From Haliclona indistincta (Eukaryota; Porifera; Demospongiae; Haplosclerida; Chalinidae), in assembly GCA_964017065.1 (NCBI GenBank), contig OZ024792.1, positions 436,501 through 500,500 of the forward strand: a stretch of DNA of 64,000 bases. Reading direction: 5' to 3'. Positions 51,054-61,528 of the stretch are shown piece by piece. The notes under the pieces were generated by a model, which saw only the letters and a list, made by a program, of their open reading frames with translations, did not search any database and was not told the origin of the DNA. The position numbers were made by a program, and so were the translations under genes. Each line of letters begins with the position of its first letter. Position 1 is the first letter of the stretch.

Positions 51054-51364
51054 CAAGACCTCGGAATTCTTCAAATTGTGATTCTGAGCGTCCTTACGAA
51101 CATCACTAAGCTTCGGCGTTGAATGTTGTTCGAATAAAAAGCATTTTAATTGCGATTGGCTAGCTCCGCCCACGTTATTTTAAGTCTTTTCGTTTTTCCT
51201 GCAAAAAGGAAGGACTAGGCGCTTCTCTCTTTACCTGTTCTATGTTCGAGTCAACCCACTTTACACGCTGAGACGCAATCCCGCTGAATCTGTAACACTT
51301 GTTTTTTTCATAGCTGCGACAGCGTGTGACGATCTAACAGTACTCACACAGCTGCATCGACAAC

Positions 51365-51680
51365 CAGTGGCGTAGCCAGGACTTGTGGTTTGGCAGGGCA
51401 TGATTAGCGGCGCGCAAAGCGCACCGCGAAAATTTGCTAATTAATATTCATGAGATGCGTAATTTTGCCGTTCTGAGCGCTGCCTGCCGCGGAAGCTCTC
51501 GGCATGGCATAGTCTAGTCAGAGTAGATGATTTCGCCGCTTGTTGTATCTAAGGAAAAATTTCTGTCATTATCGTCTTATTCTGTCATTATTTCTGCAAG
51601 GTGTGGCTCAAAGGCGTGGTCTCGATTGAAGGTTTGGTAGGGCCTGGGCCCCCATTGGCCCTACCGTAGCTCCGCTACTG
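51365..51680. mobile_element. hAT-type MITE with 8-bp TSD
   Basis: The ends CAGTGGCGTAGCC and GTAGCTCCGCTACTG are imperfect inverted repeats. TCGACAAC occurs directly on both sides (51357-51364, 51681-51688). The ends resemble those of the hAT element at 47821, but the duplication is 8 bp rather than 5 bp. Confidence 0.8.
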
Positions 51681-51688
51681 TCGACAAC

Positions 51689-52917
51689 ATGTGTCAGTGC
51701 ATATCTTGATCGCCTATATCGCGCAGATACACTACTGCGTATATCGCGCAGATAAATTGCTGGCCGGCTTTAACCGCATTTATATACCTACATGCAGTAG
51801 CAATTTAACACATGCTAGCAACTAGCTTACTTGTCAGCATTAGTGACCAGATACATGCACAACTAACGAGCATCATCTTATCACCCGGACAAACATTAGC
51901 ATCATTGCCATTAAATTGTGGAATGCATTCGTACAAAGGTCAGTCTATCCTAGTTTGTCTGCCAGAGCATCTCTTGCAACTGTATTTGCCATAAGGCTAT
52001 GGTAAGACTGATGTACTGATTCATCACGTGGATTAGTGGTAACTAATAGCAATGAATTGTTATTGCGCAAGTGCATGAGTACACCAAACGTTTGGTGACC
52101 GTATGTACACATGTGCTGCTTTATCAAAATTAATGTTGCATGTTGTGTGTAGATTTTACATTGCTGCGGCCAGCTTAGCTGGCTGCAGCAAATCTATTGT
52201 ACACTTGAATTATTTCAAAAAAATTAAAAAGATTTCTATCGAAATCAAAAGGATGTAGGGTCAAGAAATCTACCACTGGTTCACAATGTAAACCAACAAG
52301 GAACAAGCATGTAACGGTAACACGATTGACTTGCTAACAGACCATAGATATTAGCTATAGTCATAGATAGCCATAGATATTAGCTATAGCTATAGTCAAC
52401 CACATCAGTGGCTGCTGTGGTTGACTATAGCTACAGTGGTAATTATAACGTCCGGACATCGGACATTTGTCCGGTCAAATTGCTTCAATGACTGGTCAAA
52501 TAGGTGTTTGTTCTGACATAATTGTCAGGTCATACCAAACACAATAGTCAGCTTTGATAGTGGTAAAAGGGGAAAGTTTTCACTCAGAGTGAATATCATT
52601 AACAGCTACTTGCTGTGGTTTGGCTTGTAACAGCTTTGTAAACACCAAGATTTAGAGGCTACCTCAGTACATTATTGAAGTGCATGCTGTATGTCCGGTC
52701 ACTTTTTGCTGATGTCCGGACAAACTTTGCTTTGGCCTGACAATTGTCAGGCAATGCCCAAAAATTATAATTAGCACTGAGCTAGTTCAGCTATAGTTGC
52801 TGTTGACTGACACCTGACGTGCATTGAATTGAATTCAGCTTGCGACAAAATATTGAATCTTATGTACAGCCACTGATGTAGGGATCTATGGTCTGTTAGC
52901 AAGTCAATCGTGTTGTT
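51689..52917. other. Repeat-derived gap, no gene
   Basis: Bases 52210-52350 and 52800-52917 are inverted and direct pieces of a dispersed repeat also at 41950-42180. Between them, 52446-52755 has several GTCCGGACA-type palindromes and may be another small element. No supported coding. Confidence 0.5.
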
Positions 52918-53083
52918 TTTAATCCACAGAAAACTCAGTTGATCAAATTTTGTCTTGGTAATCGGGCTTCAGATGATGTCTGCTTCAATTTCTTTGGACA
53001 ATCTCTACAATTTGCAGACTCAGTGCTACATCTTGGTAACAGGTTGAAATTTGATCTTTCAGATAATGAGGATATTCTGCTTA
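52918..53083 (+). mobile_element. Short retroelement fragment (RT palm/thumb region)
   Basis: An open 55-codon stretch reads FNPQKTQLIKF, then FNFFGQSLQF and LHLGNRLKFDLSD. This is the post-catalytic segment of many non-LTR reverse transcriptases (N-x-x-KT near the start, HLG near the end). Both ends are truncated. Confidence 0.5.
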
Positions 53084-53090
53084 ACCCTTA

Positions 53091-53615
53091 GCCTCGTACC
53101 CAGGCCTGCTCTATTGAGCTGACGGCCTGGTACACACTGTTCGCGCATGCGTGTAATTAAAAAACACGTGCGTTTCTCACTTGCTCTGAATTCAGTGCGA
53201 TGCTCACTATTTCAGCTCACAACGTCGCGTGCTAGACACAAATCGGCTAAACTTACCTTACAAATAAGCGTCAGCCGCGCTGAAGTTCGCTATGCACTAT
53301 CTACGTTGTGTTCATCATGTGGCTAGTCAAGTAACACGGAGAAATGTACGGTAAGTATCTGCGTTTTAACCGGATGTTGGATAAATTAAACGCATGCGCG
53401 AACAGTGTGTACCAGGCCGTTAGCTCAATACTGCGGTTTTAATAAATCTTGCAAAATGTGTTATGCACGAAACGTCCTTTGCACATGCGCAATAGCTAGA
53501 AATAATACTAAAAAGTTACTTAACTAGCTATTGCGCATGTGCAAAGGACGTTTCGTGCACAACACATTTTGCAAGATTTATTAAAACCGCAGTAGAGCAG
53601 GCCTGGGTACGAGGC
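53091..53615. mobile_element. Near-perfect palindromic element, outer
   Basis: The outer ends GCCTCGTACCCAGGCCTGCT and AGCAGGCCTGGGTACGAGGC are inverted and flanked by TA (53089-53090, 53616-53617). After removing the nested element, the left arm continues ACTGCGGTTTTAATAAATC and mirrors the right arm almost base for base down to CTAGCTATTGCGCATG. Confidence 0.8.
53114..53428. mobile_element. TA-flanked MITE nested in the outer palindrome
   Basis: The ends TTGAGCTGACGGCCTGGTAC and GTACCAGGCCGTTAGCTCAA are inverted and flanked by TA (53112-53113, 53429-53430). The mirror arm of the host palindrome has the empty site GCAGTAGAGC, so the insertion is proven internally. Confidence 0.8.
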
Positions 53616-53617
53616 TA

Positions 53618-54137
53618 CTTAACCCTTTAACCCCTAATGACGCCTTTTGGCGTCATAATTAGTACCACCCACATTGGACATCATAAATAGTGTGTAGAGT
53701 GCCTCAGAAATCTCAAATTAAGCCAAAGTGTAGAATGGGAATTTTCCTTAAAAAAACAAAATTGTTTCTCGCACTTATTCAACAAAAACATTACTATGAC
53801 AGAAGATTGACGTAGGTTGTATCCCGCAAAGCGGAACCGAAAGGCGCCAAGCGGCGAGACGAATTTTTTTGCACTTTTTTGGCTTCAGGATGCCCGGAAA
53901 CGCACACTTTGCATTGACTATGGTCTAAACTGTCCTGTTTGCTCACCTGGACACCACCAGGTTTTTGTATCATTCACCATGGCTAGTCGAAGACCAAAAT
54001 CAGCTGAAAATGACGAGGCCGCAACACTTAAGTGGCTTCAGTTCCGAAGTGGGAGTGGCCAACTTGGAGTTTAGCACATGGTCGTAAAATTTTATATGCC
54101 AGGAGAAGAGGGTGCTAGTTGGCAGGGAACGAGGCTA
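53618..54137. other. Gap without recognised gene
   Basis: An 85-codon frame at 53817-54074 includes NCPVCSPGHHQVF, a possible single CxxC...H pair, but nothing else supports a gene. No repeats are seen apart from short inverted TGACGCC/GGCGTCA. Confidence 0.4.
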
Positions 54138-54385
54138 GGGTCCGCAATGAAAAAATCGACTGTCACAGATTCAGCGCGATTGCGTCTCAGCGTGTAGAGT
54201 GGGTTGACCCGAACATAGAACAGGTAAAGAGAGAAGCGCCAAGTCCTTCCTTTTTGCAGGAAAAACAAAAATACTTAAAATAACGTGGGCGGAGCTAGCC
54301 AATCGCAATTAAAATGCTTTTTATTCGAACAACATTCAACGCCGAAGCTAAGTGATGTTCGTAAAGACGCTCAGAATCATACTTT

Positions 54386-55409
54386 TTTTTAATATTTGGC
54401 ATAGGCCTGGATACATACAATAGCAAAAAAATGCTAACACGAGGTATGCACCCCAAATAACAAAAAATTACACTAAAATTATAAGTATACAGTAACACAC
54501 AGCACAAAAATTAAGTTTTGGTACATTTTTTAAAAGACGAAAAGTTAGATAAAGAAACAACATCATAACTTAAACTGTTCCAAAGTTTAGTTGAAGAGGG
54601 AAAAAAGAACCGGAGAATTGATTAGATTTGGATGGATAGCTGGCGATGCTCACTGAAGGAATGGTGTGATCTAGTTGAATACGGACTAGAATCGAAACGT
54701 ATGGGAGCATCGGGGAAGTCTACCATTGAATAAACAATTTTATAAAGAGTACAAATCTTTAGATGGGCCCTCCTATCTTGAAGAGAAGCAAGTTTGTTTG
54801 AGAAAGAAGTAGGTCGTAAGATGCATCCCAACTTTTAGTACAGGCTCTAAGAGCAAATTTTTGGACAGACTCTAAGGCAGCAATGTCTTTCTTGAGGTGC
54901 GGGTCCCATACCTGGCAGGCATACTCAAGATTGGGTCTTCTAAAAGCTTTGTATAAGAGTATACAACTGTTGACATCCATGGCTGAAAAGAACTTACGAT
55001 GAAACAAACCAACAAGCTTTTTAGTTTTGTATTAATGTGGAAAGACCAATTCAGATATGAGGTGAGAAAATCCCCTAAGTAATTATAGGCTTCAGCTTTT
55101 TGTAAGGGAATTCCATCAATAGACAAAGTAACTGGAGGAGCATCAATGCTATGTTTTCTTGAAAAAACCATAAATTTGCACTTTTGATCATTGAATTGCA
55201 TGTGAATAGCAGATATCCAGCGGGTGATTGCATCAATATCTTTCTGGAGTAACTCATAGTCTAAAGGAGTATGAATTGGCCTATATAGAGCCATGCCATC
55301 TGCAAAAAGGATTGCAGAGGCCTCCTCCAGGATTACAGAGGAAATACCATCAACATAGATAACAAATAATAACGGGCCTAAGACCGAGCCCTGGGGAACC
55401 CCGGATACA
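54386..55409 (-). mobile_element. 5'-truncated LINE with mutated reverse transcriptase
   Basis: Minus-strand frames 54872-55409, 54759-55007 and 54622-54831 form the end of a non-LTR reverse transcriptase: VSGVPQGSVLGPLLFVIYVD, then AILFADGMALY, where the catalytic FADD reads FADG, then LEYACQVWDPHL. An A-run marks the 3' end at 54386, and ACTTT is repeated at both junctions. The open frame extends upstream to 55621 only by reading through the foldback arm. Confidence 0.75.
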
Positions 55410-55807
55410 ACTTTCAAGAATTCCGAGGTCTTGGACGTCGCAGCGTCCTTCGTGTGTTGTTTCCAGGTCATAATTTGAAAGGGGGCGGGGCTCCCGAAAT
55501 GGTGAAAAAAACTCTTTGGGCTCGAGCGCCTTTGTACATTGTGCTGCAGCAACCCTATTGCAGATTTAACTAAGTTAGGTGACAATGTATCTACATAGCA
55601 AGTTTTATGACGTTTATGCATTTCCTTCCATCTGGCTATTTTTTGAGCCAGATGGAAGGAAGCATGTAAAGTTTATAACATTTGCTGTGCAGATATATTG
55701 TCACCTAACTTAGTTAAATCTGCAATAGGGTTGCTGCAGCACAATGTGCAAAAGCGCTCGAGCCCAAATAGTATTTTCTCGCATTCTCGGGAGCCCGCCC
55801 CCCCCCT

Positions 55808-57089
55808 TTTTTTTTTTTTTTAATAGTTTAGCAAATTGCATGGACACACAAATAGCAATGCATGCTAATACAAGGTGTGTACCCAAATGAATAAACAAAT
55901 TAATTAAGTATACAAAGATGATAGAATAGCATGAGTCCAGATACATGAAAGAAGTCACCGATCAGTAGCCACAAGTATAGATAGTTATTATTATTATTAT
56001 TATTCTGGCTTTACAGTACACACAATAATATATGATGAATCAAGGTCAAAAAGTGTGACTGAAGGACTGACTCAATGAGACAGCCTGGAAAAAAAATTAT
56101 CCGGATCGAACAAAGTTAGGCTTGTTAGAGAAAGCAGAGAGACAGTTAGTACATGGACATGATACATGAAAAGAGCATGGATCAGCAGGATTGTAATGCT
56201 CGAGGAAATAAGTCCAAAAGTAATCTTTGATAAGAGATATAGTTGCCGACGTAGAAATGTTTTGGTCAAAAACAGGCAGACAATTCCAAAGACGGGGTAA
56301 TCGCTTAAAATAAAAGTGAGAAGAAAGTGTAGAAGAACAACGAGAGTGATTGAGCTTGTGACTTGAGGAGGAACGAGTGTTTGATGAACAGAAACTAACA
56401 TAGTCAAGGATATCAAAAGCAGAAGTTGGAGAGCGAAGAGATTTTAAAAAGAACAGAATGTCATTTAGCTCCATAACCATAGATAGTGGCAATAGTTTTA
56501 ATGAAATCAGCCTAGATTTATAGTCAGAGCTGTAATCATTCAACAAGTACTTACTGGCCCTCCGCTGAACTCTCTCTAAGAGCTTGATATCCTTGCTAAG
56601 ATGTGGTCTCCAGATAACTGAACAGTACAACAAGTGAGATCTCACAAGTGAGATGTATAACGATTTTTTGTTGAAGACGGAGAGAGTATCACTGAAACTT
56701 CGACGAATGAGACCCAGCATTTTATAGGCCTTAGAAGTAATAAGATGGATATGGTCAGACCATGAAAGTGTGTCAGAAATCAGAACTCCCAGATCACGAG
56801 TAGATTTAACTAATGGAATCTCCACACCACTAATGAAATGTGAAGGAGGAGCTGAAATGTGAAGGAGGAGTTAGAAGAGGTCAGCCACGAATATAGTAAT
56901 AGTAGAGAGGTAGAATCAAACAAAGTTAGGTGAACAGGTCAGTAAACAAGAGAACAGTAGAACAGCAAGAGGTCAAACAAGTACAGGCTTAGCAAGAGGT
57001 CAACAATTAAGTACAGGCTTAGTAGAGTTTAGAAGGCGATGAGGGCAGGAACATTCAATGAAGAGAAAGAATTAGAATAAAAGATAGAC
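55808..57089 (-). mobile_element. 5'-truncated LINE, C-terminal part
   Basis: The 242-codon frame 56097-56825 encodes the region after the RT catalytic core: STRDLGVLISDTLSWSDHI, IRRSFSDT, RSHLLYCSVIWRPHLSKD, and a C-terminal CSFHVSCPCTNC cysteine cluster. A long A-run (T-run at 55809-55822) marks the 3' end. It inserted at CCCTTT in the right arm of the foldback. The upstream part (56826-57089) is non-coding. Confidence 0.75.
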
Positions 57090-57552
57090 CCTTTCAAATT
57101 ATGACTTGGAAACAACACACGAAGGACGCTGCGACGTCCAAGACCTCGGAATTCTTGAAAGTATGATTCTGAGCGTCCTTACGAACATCACTAAGCTTCG
57201 GCGTTGAAAGTTGTTCAAATAAAAAGCATTTTAATTGCGATTGGCTAGCTCCGCCCACGCTTTTTGAAGTCTTTGTTTTTCCTGCAAAAAGGAAGGACTT
57301 GGCGCTTCTCTCCTTACCTGTTCTATGTTCGGGTCAACCCACTTTACACGCTGAGACGCAATCCCGCTGAATCTGTGACAGTCGATTTTTTCATTGCGGA
57401 CCCTAACTCTAGTTAGACAACTCTCACTTTTAAGCCAGGAAAACCCGAACTATTCTTTCTTGCTGCCCTTTGCACAATATAATCTACAGTGTCCTAGTCT
57501 CGTCCCCAGACCACGCCTTCTTCCGCTAAGCTCGAAGTAGGGTCTGGTTGCA

Positions 57553-58392
57553 CCATAGATACAGTATACCAACAGGGATTAGCAACGCCGATACATTTTG
57601 TATTACGAGCTGATTTACATCCTCGTTACGGGTTAAAAATTAAACGTTGCCTTGCAACGAGCTCGTTGCTAAGCTAGCTCTTGACGACCGTGCTAAGAAG
57701 AGTCACTGGCACGTACGGCACGTTGTCGAGCTCTGGTGATTGACTAGTGCGTTCTTCATACACTTTGATAGTAAAGGCGACTTGAGTACTGTTTCGTTTT
57801 GATCGCTAACCGGCGAATCGGTTGTAGGTTGCAGGACAATCGTTGTAAAACGCTAACAAACAGTTTGTTTACTCTGCTGAAAAGTGGTTGTGTACCTGTT
57901 ACTAGTTTTTAGTTGTGCTTGGGTCCATTCTTTGCTGATAACATGTTAGTTCGTACATGTCCTCGTGGAAATAGCGCATTTTCTATTCTCGATCTCACAC
58001 GGTGCAGCGCTATCACACTAGACAAACTAAGCCGTTCAGCCCTACGGTACGGGTCTTTGTGTACCTCTTCTGACAATAGATACACTCTGGCTGATCTTGT
58101 TTTCAGTTTATCCTCGAGAAGAAAGGCTGTTCTATGGAACCAACTGTGCTGAAAGAAGATCTTGCTTCTAACATTGGCTTTCTCGTGCTTTGAATCCTTC
58201 GTTGTACTGACAATTTTCCTGCCTTCGCGCTACAGCAGTCCTACTCACACACGCGATTAGTCAAGCCATGCTATTTGGCGGGCCCTACTCTTCGCACGCT
58301 GTGCTCTAACACGTTGAAAATTTAACCCGTAACGCGGATGTAGTTGAAATTCCTGTCCGTTGCTAATCCCTGTGAGTATATTGTATCTATGG
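57553..58392. mobile_element. MITE nested in the left TIR of the helicase element
   Basis: The ends CCATAGATACAGTATACC and GAGTATATTGTATCTATGG are inverted repeats extending to GGGATTAGCAACG and its complement. TTGCA is duplicated on both sides (57548-57552, 58393-58397). The uninterrupted right TIR shows the empty site. The 79-codon frame at 57913-58152 has no recognisable motif. Confidence 0.8.
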
Positions 58393-58534
58393 TTGCACGA
58401 AGGCCAAATCTTGGGTCAATGACGTTTCATTCTCTGAATCTGGGAATACCAATCAGATTACAGTATTTTAATAAATTCACATGACTTGCACGCGCGGCCG
58501 CGCCTACCTTCACTACTAATACCTCCCACTAAAC

Positions 58535-60209
58535 ATGGCTTACTCCAAGAGTGTTATTCTATCGTCCATAGTCAAGAGCGCTGAACAGCTAGGCTACTCA
58601 TGTTTGTCACCCGAACAGCAAGAAGTGGTTGTCAATTTTGTGTCTGGGCGTGATGTGTTTGTCTCTCTCCCGACGGGTGCCGGAAAGTCTCTCTGTTATC
58701 TTCTTCTACCTTTCACCTTTAATCGTCTTCGTAACAGTAATTCTAGTATAGTTATAGTCGTTTCGCCTTTAAAGAGTTTAATGGAGGATCAAGTAGCCAA
58801 GGCATCTGGGCTTGGCCTTAAATGCGTGTACCTCAGCCAAGGGGATAGATGCAATGATGAGCTAGTACAGGCTGTGCTTGCTGGTGAATACCAGATCATT
58901 TTTCTTAGCCCAGAAGTTCTCTTAACTGAGCTGAGGTGGAGAGAAATGCTTAGGACAGAAGTTTATCAGAATAACTTAGTTGGGGTCATAGTAGATGAAG
59001 CGCATTGTGTTGAAACATGGTAACTATAATAGATTTTGCACATGTAATGTTACACATTATGCATATACTCACAGGGGAGAAAGGTTTCGTGTTGAGTTTG
59101 CTAACATAAGTGAAGTTCGTTCCCTTATTCCTAAATCCACCAGGATAATGGCTCTGACAGCAACAGCTACGGTAACAATGAGGCGAGTTATATTATCTAC
59201 CCTTGATATGAATGGCTGCTACTTAGTGATACGAGATCCTAACAAAATTAATATCAAGTATAGTGTTCTCAAGCAGGGATGCTTAGATGATATAATTCTA
59301 CCAATAGTCGATGACCTAAGTTCAAATGGTATTAAAGCGGATCGAACGATCATATTTTGTAGAACTTATGTGGATACTCTAGAAGTATTTAAGGGTCTTG
59401 TATGCTGTCTCGGTAGACGGGATGCCTTATATGCTCCTCCATCAGATTGCATCCCCATGAATAAACTTGGAATGTGTGAAAAATATGATGGCTCTACAGC
59501 AACTGACAATCAACAACATATTGTTAAGTCATTTACTCAAGTTGATGGTGTAGTGAGAGTTGTTGTAGCCACCATCGCTTTTGGGATGGGCCTAGATAGC
59601 CCAAATGTGCGCAAGATTATTCATTGGGGTGCACCAGACAAGATTGCGATGTATGTTCAGGAAACAGGAAGAGGAGGAAGAGATGGAAAGCTATGCAATG
59701 CTGAATTATATTACAAAAGGCTAACGTGCAGTGGTACAATGAAAGATTATTGTAAGAATTCATCTAAATGTAGAAGGGAAGTGCTTATGGCAGTTTTTAC
59801 CGACAATTCGGAGATTGCCAAGCCATCACCTCTCCATGCGTGTTGTGATATCTGTGCCAACCAATGTACTTGTGTTGATTGCAAGACAACAGAGAGTATT
59901 CCTGAAGAGCTTGTCCCTGAACTTGTCAGTTTTGATGCTGAATTTACTGACCATGACACTAGTATTCTACATGTTCAACACAGGCTTCACGAGCAGCTTC
60001 TACAGTATAGATGTAGTATATGTCCTTCTAATCAAAGTACTGCTTCTATGATGGTCGGAGAGGAGTTGCTTTCAGGCTTATCAGATCAGCTAATCAAAGA
60101 CATAGTAGATAGATGTCAGGACATAAAGAGTGTTGGAGATTTATTTGATTTAGGTGTAGGCTCAGATTATGTAGCATGTGACATTTTAAATTTAATTGAT
60201 AATGTATAA
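58535..60209 (+). CDS. RecQ-family DEAH helicase (transposon-borne)
   Basis: Two exons (58535-59019, 59075-60209) joined by a 55-nt intron give 539 aa. Walker A is SLPTGAGKSLCY, motif Ia VVSPLKSLMEDQ, motif II VDEAHC, motif III ALTATAT, motif V/VI FGMGLDSPNVRKIIHWGAP and QETGRGGRDG. A cysteine set (CKNSSKCRR...CCDICANQC) follows, corresponding to the RecQ zinc-binding subdomain. There is no winged helix or HRDC; the C-terminal 110 residues are unassigned. The protein should be a 3'-5' DNA helicase. All core motifs are intact and no stop interrupts it, so selection has probably kept it. It starts about 100 bp inside the element, suggesting expression from the TIR region. Confidence 0.85.
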
Positions 60210-60255
60210 TTTTCCCAATATTTTGAATTCTAATTACCGTACTGAAAGTACTGTT

Positions 60256-60604
60256 TTATGGGTTTAAAAACTTCGCAAATTCAGCGTTATTTTTTAATTT
60301 CTGCTTTTGAGTAGTGATCCATTTTATGAGCTTGTCTGCGTCAACTGTTTTGGCAATACAAGGTTCTATGCTTCTGTAGGATGGGTGAACTCGCCCTGGT
60401 ACATATTCAAACACTCTAGACTTTCTTGACAATTCATCAATAATGAGTTGTTTGTCCTTTTCTGATGAATGACGAGTGTGATGTGATGAAGTGGGTGCAA
60501 TGCCCAACTTCCAGGCGAAGAAAACTCTTTAGCTGATCGCTCATCACTCTTCTACCACTATTAGGAAGCAGAGATTCTCCACAGACATAGCAAGACTCTG
60601 CCAT
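60256..60604 (-). CDS. Small CxxC protein frame in the helicase element
   Basis: Starting at ATG 60604, the frame reads MAESCYVCGESLLPNSGRR and continues to about 60500. It then overlaps a second frame (stop at 60256) reading KDKQLIIDELSRKSRVFEY and DADKLIKWITTQKQKLK. A one-base shift or an unseen intron near 60500 is needed to join them. The CxxC with a following basic stretch hints at a small zinc-binding domain. It converges on the helicase gene with about 45 bp between stops. I do not recognise the family; the joined model is uncertain. Confidence 0.35.
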
Positions 60605-60766
60605 ACTCAATATTTCGCGCAGCTTTCCCGCGGAGAAATTAAAATTCACATGTGATTGTGCGCTTGACAATTACGTCATTGACCCAAGATTTGGCCTTCG
60701 TGCAACCAGACCCTACTTCGAGCTTAGCGGAAGAAGGCGTGGTCTGTGGAAGAGACTACAGTGTCC

Positions 60767-61528
60767 TGGCTATTACTTGCCCGTTTTACAAGGAAAATGG
60801 GTGTACCCACACTCCAATAGCACTTGCCGTATTTGGAACAAAATTATTTCGTACTCGGCAATCACGAGAGACCCACATAGGGGTGGGTGGGTGGGTTGTG
60901 GGGAAGGCGAGAGGGCGTCAGGTGGCATTTTTTGGCGCTCTGGCAAAAGGAGATGTATCTTCTTCCATCGCTCTTGCTGGTAGGGGATTTTTGCCGAAAT
61001 CATGTCCTCTCATTAAATATTCGCCCCTCTGTAACTTACAGACAGAGACCTTTTTGCAAAATCCCATACATACGTTTCTTCCTTGTGTACCAAAGTTTAT
61101 GTCTGACATTTTTGTGTGGGTGTGGCATGCTCAGGAAACAAACGCAACTTTTCGTCATTGGGTGGGGCTTGCTACGCCCACAAGACGAATGGCGACTTTC
61201 TTGGGTGATCAGTGTGATTGACCAAGCCTTCAACTAACAGTAGAAACCAAAATATTCGTAATCCTGATGTTTGGGAATTCCACCCTTAAATCGTTATTAA
61301 AGCGCTTTATTTATCAATAAATCGTAACAACCTTTCTTGCTGTATATCTTTTGTCAGGTTCCTTTTTTATATTATTTTTTGTTATTGTTTCTGATTTTGC
61401 TGCTTGACTTTTTCTTCGTTCTTCTTTTGTGTGTCCTGTTTTTCATTGGTTGGCCTTTGTATTAGCTTTCGCTAGTTGGTCACACCTGCCTTTGGCAAAG
61501 ATTAAAAAAAAAAAAACTAACTACAAAT
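60767..61528. other. Flank of the helicase element, no gene
   Basis: Overlapping short frames at 60652-61237 on both strands lack motifs. There is an A-run at 61504-61516, just before the satellite, which could be a retroposon tail. Confidence 0.4.

Larger units (their letters stand above)
44290..51320. mobile_element. Shattered copy of the giant foldback family
   Basis: Pieces at 44290-44506, 47728-47820 and 51054-51320 match, in order, the centre and right arm of the foldback element at 54138-57403. Shared sequences include CTTCCTTCCATCTGGC, GCTGCAGCACAATGT, GGACGCTGCGACGTCC and GCGATTGGCTAGCTCCGCCC. Two large insertions (44507-47727 and 47821-51053) separate them. The left arm seems mostly deleted. 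Confidence 0.65.
54138..57403. mobile_element. Giant TA-flanked foldback element, both arms interrupted
   Basis: The left end GGGTCCGCAATGAAAAAATC and right end GATTTTTTCATTGCGGACCC are perfect inverted repeats; TA lies at 54136-54137 and 57404-57405. The arms mirror each other through GCGTCTCAGCGTGTA, GACGTCGCAGCGTCC, GGGCTCGAGCGC and GCCAGATGGAAGG to a centre near 55640. The left arm is cut by a LINE at 54386-55409, the right arm by another at 55808-57089. Without them each arm is about 480 bp. No protein of its own is seen. Confidence 0.8.
57495..60758. mobile_element. TIR transposon carrying a RecQ-like helicase, 8-bp TSD
   Basis: The ends TAGTCTCGTCCCCAGACCAC and GGTCTGTGGAAGAGACTA begin inverted repeats of about 86 bp, sharing CTTCTTCCGCTAAGCTCGAA, GTAGGGTCTGGTTGCA and CCAAATCTTGGGTCAATGAC. 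CAGTGTCC is duplicated at 57487-57494 and 60759-60766. The left TIR is split by a nested MITE (57553-58392); without it the element is about 2.4 kb. It contains the helicase (58535-60209) and a small minus-strand frame (60256-60604). No DDE transposase is recognisable. It is either a non-autonomous element with a captured helicase or a helicase-coding family whose mobilising protein is elsewhere. Confidence 0.75.

Noticed and set aside
55410..55621. N-terminal extension of the LINE frame beginning at 55621
   Set aside because: The first 70 or so codons come from the foldback arm; the LINE proper starts at the ACTTT junction near 55409.
60652..61237. 189- and 116-codon plus-strand frames after the helicase element
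   Set aside because: They begin inside the TIR and run through flanking DNA, overlap frames on the other strand, and show no domain.
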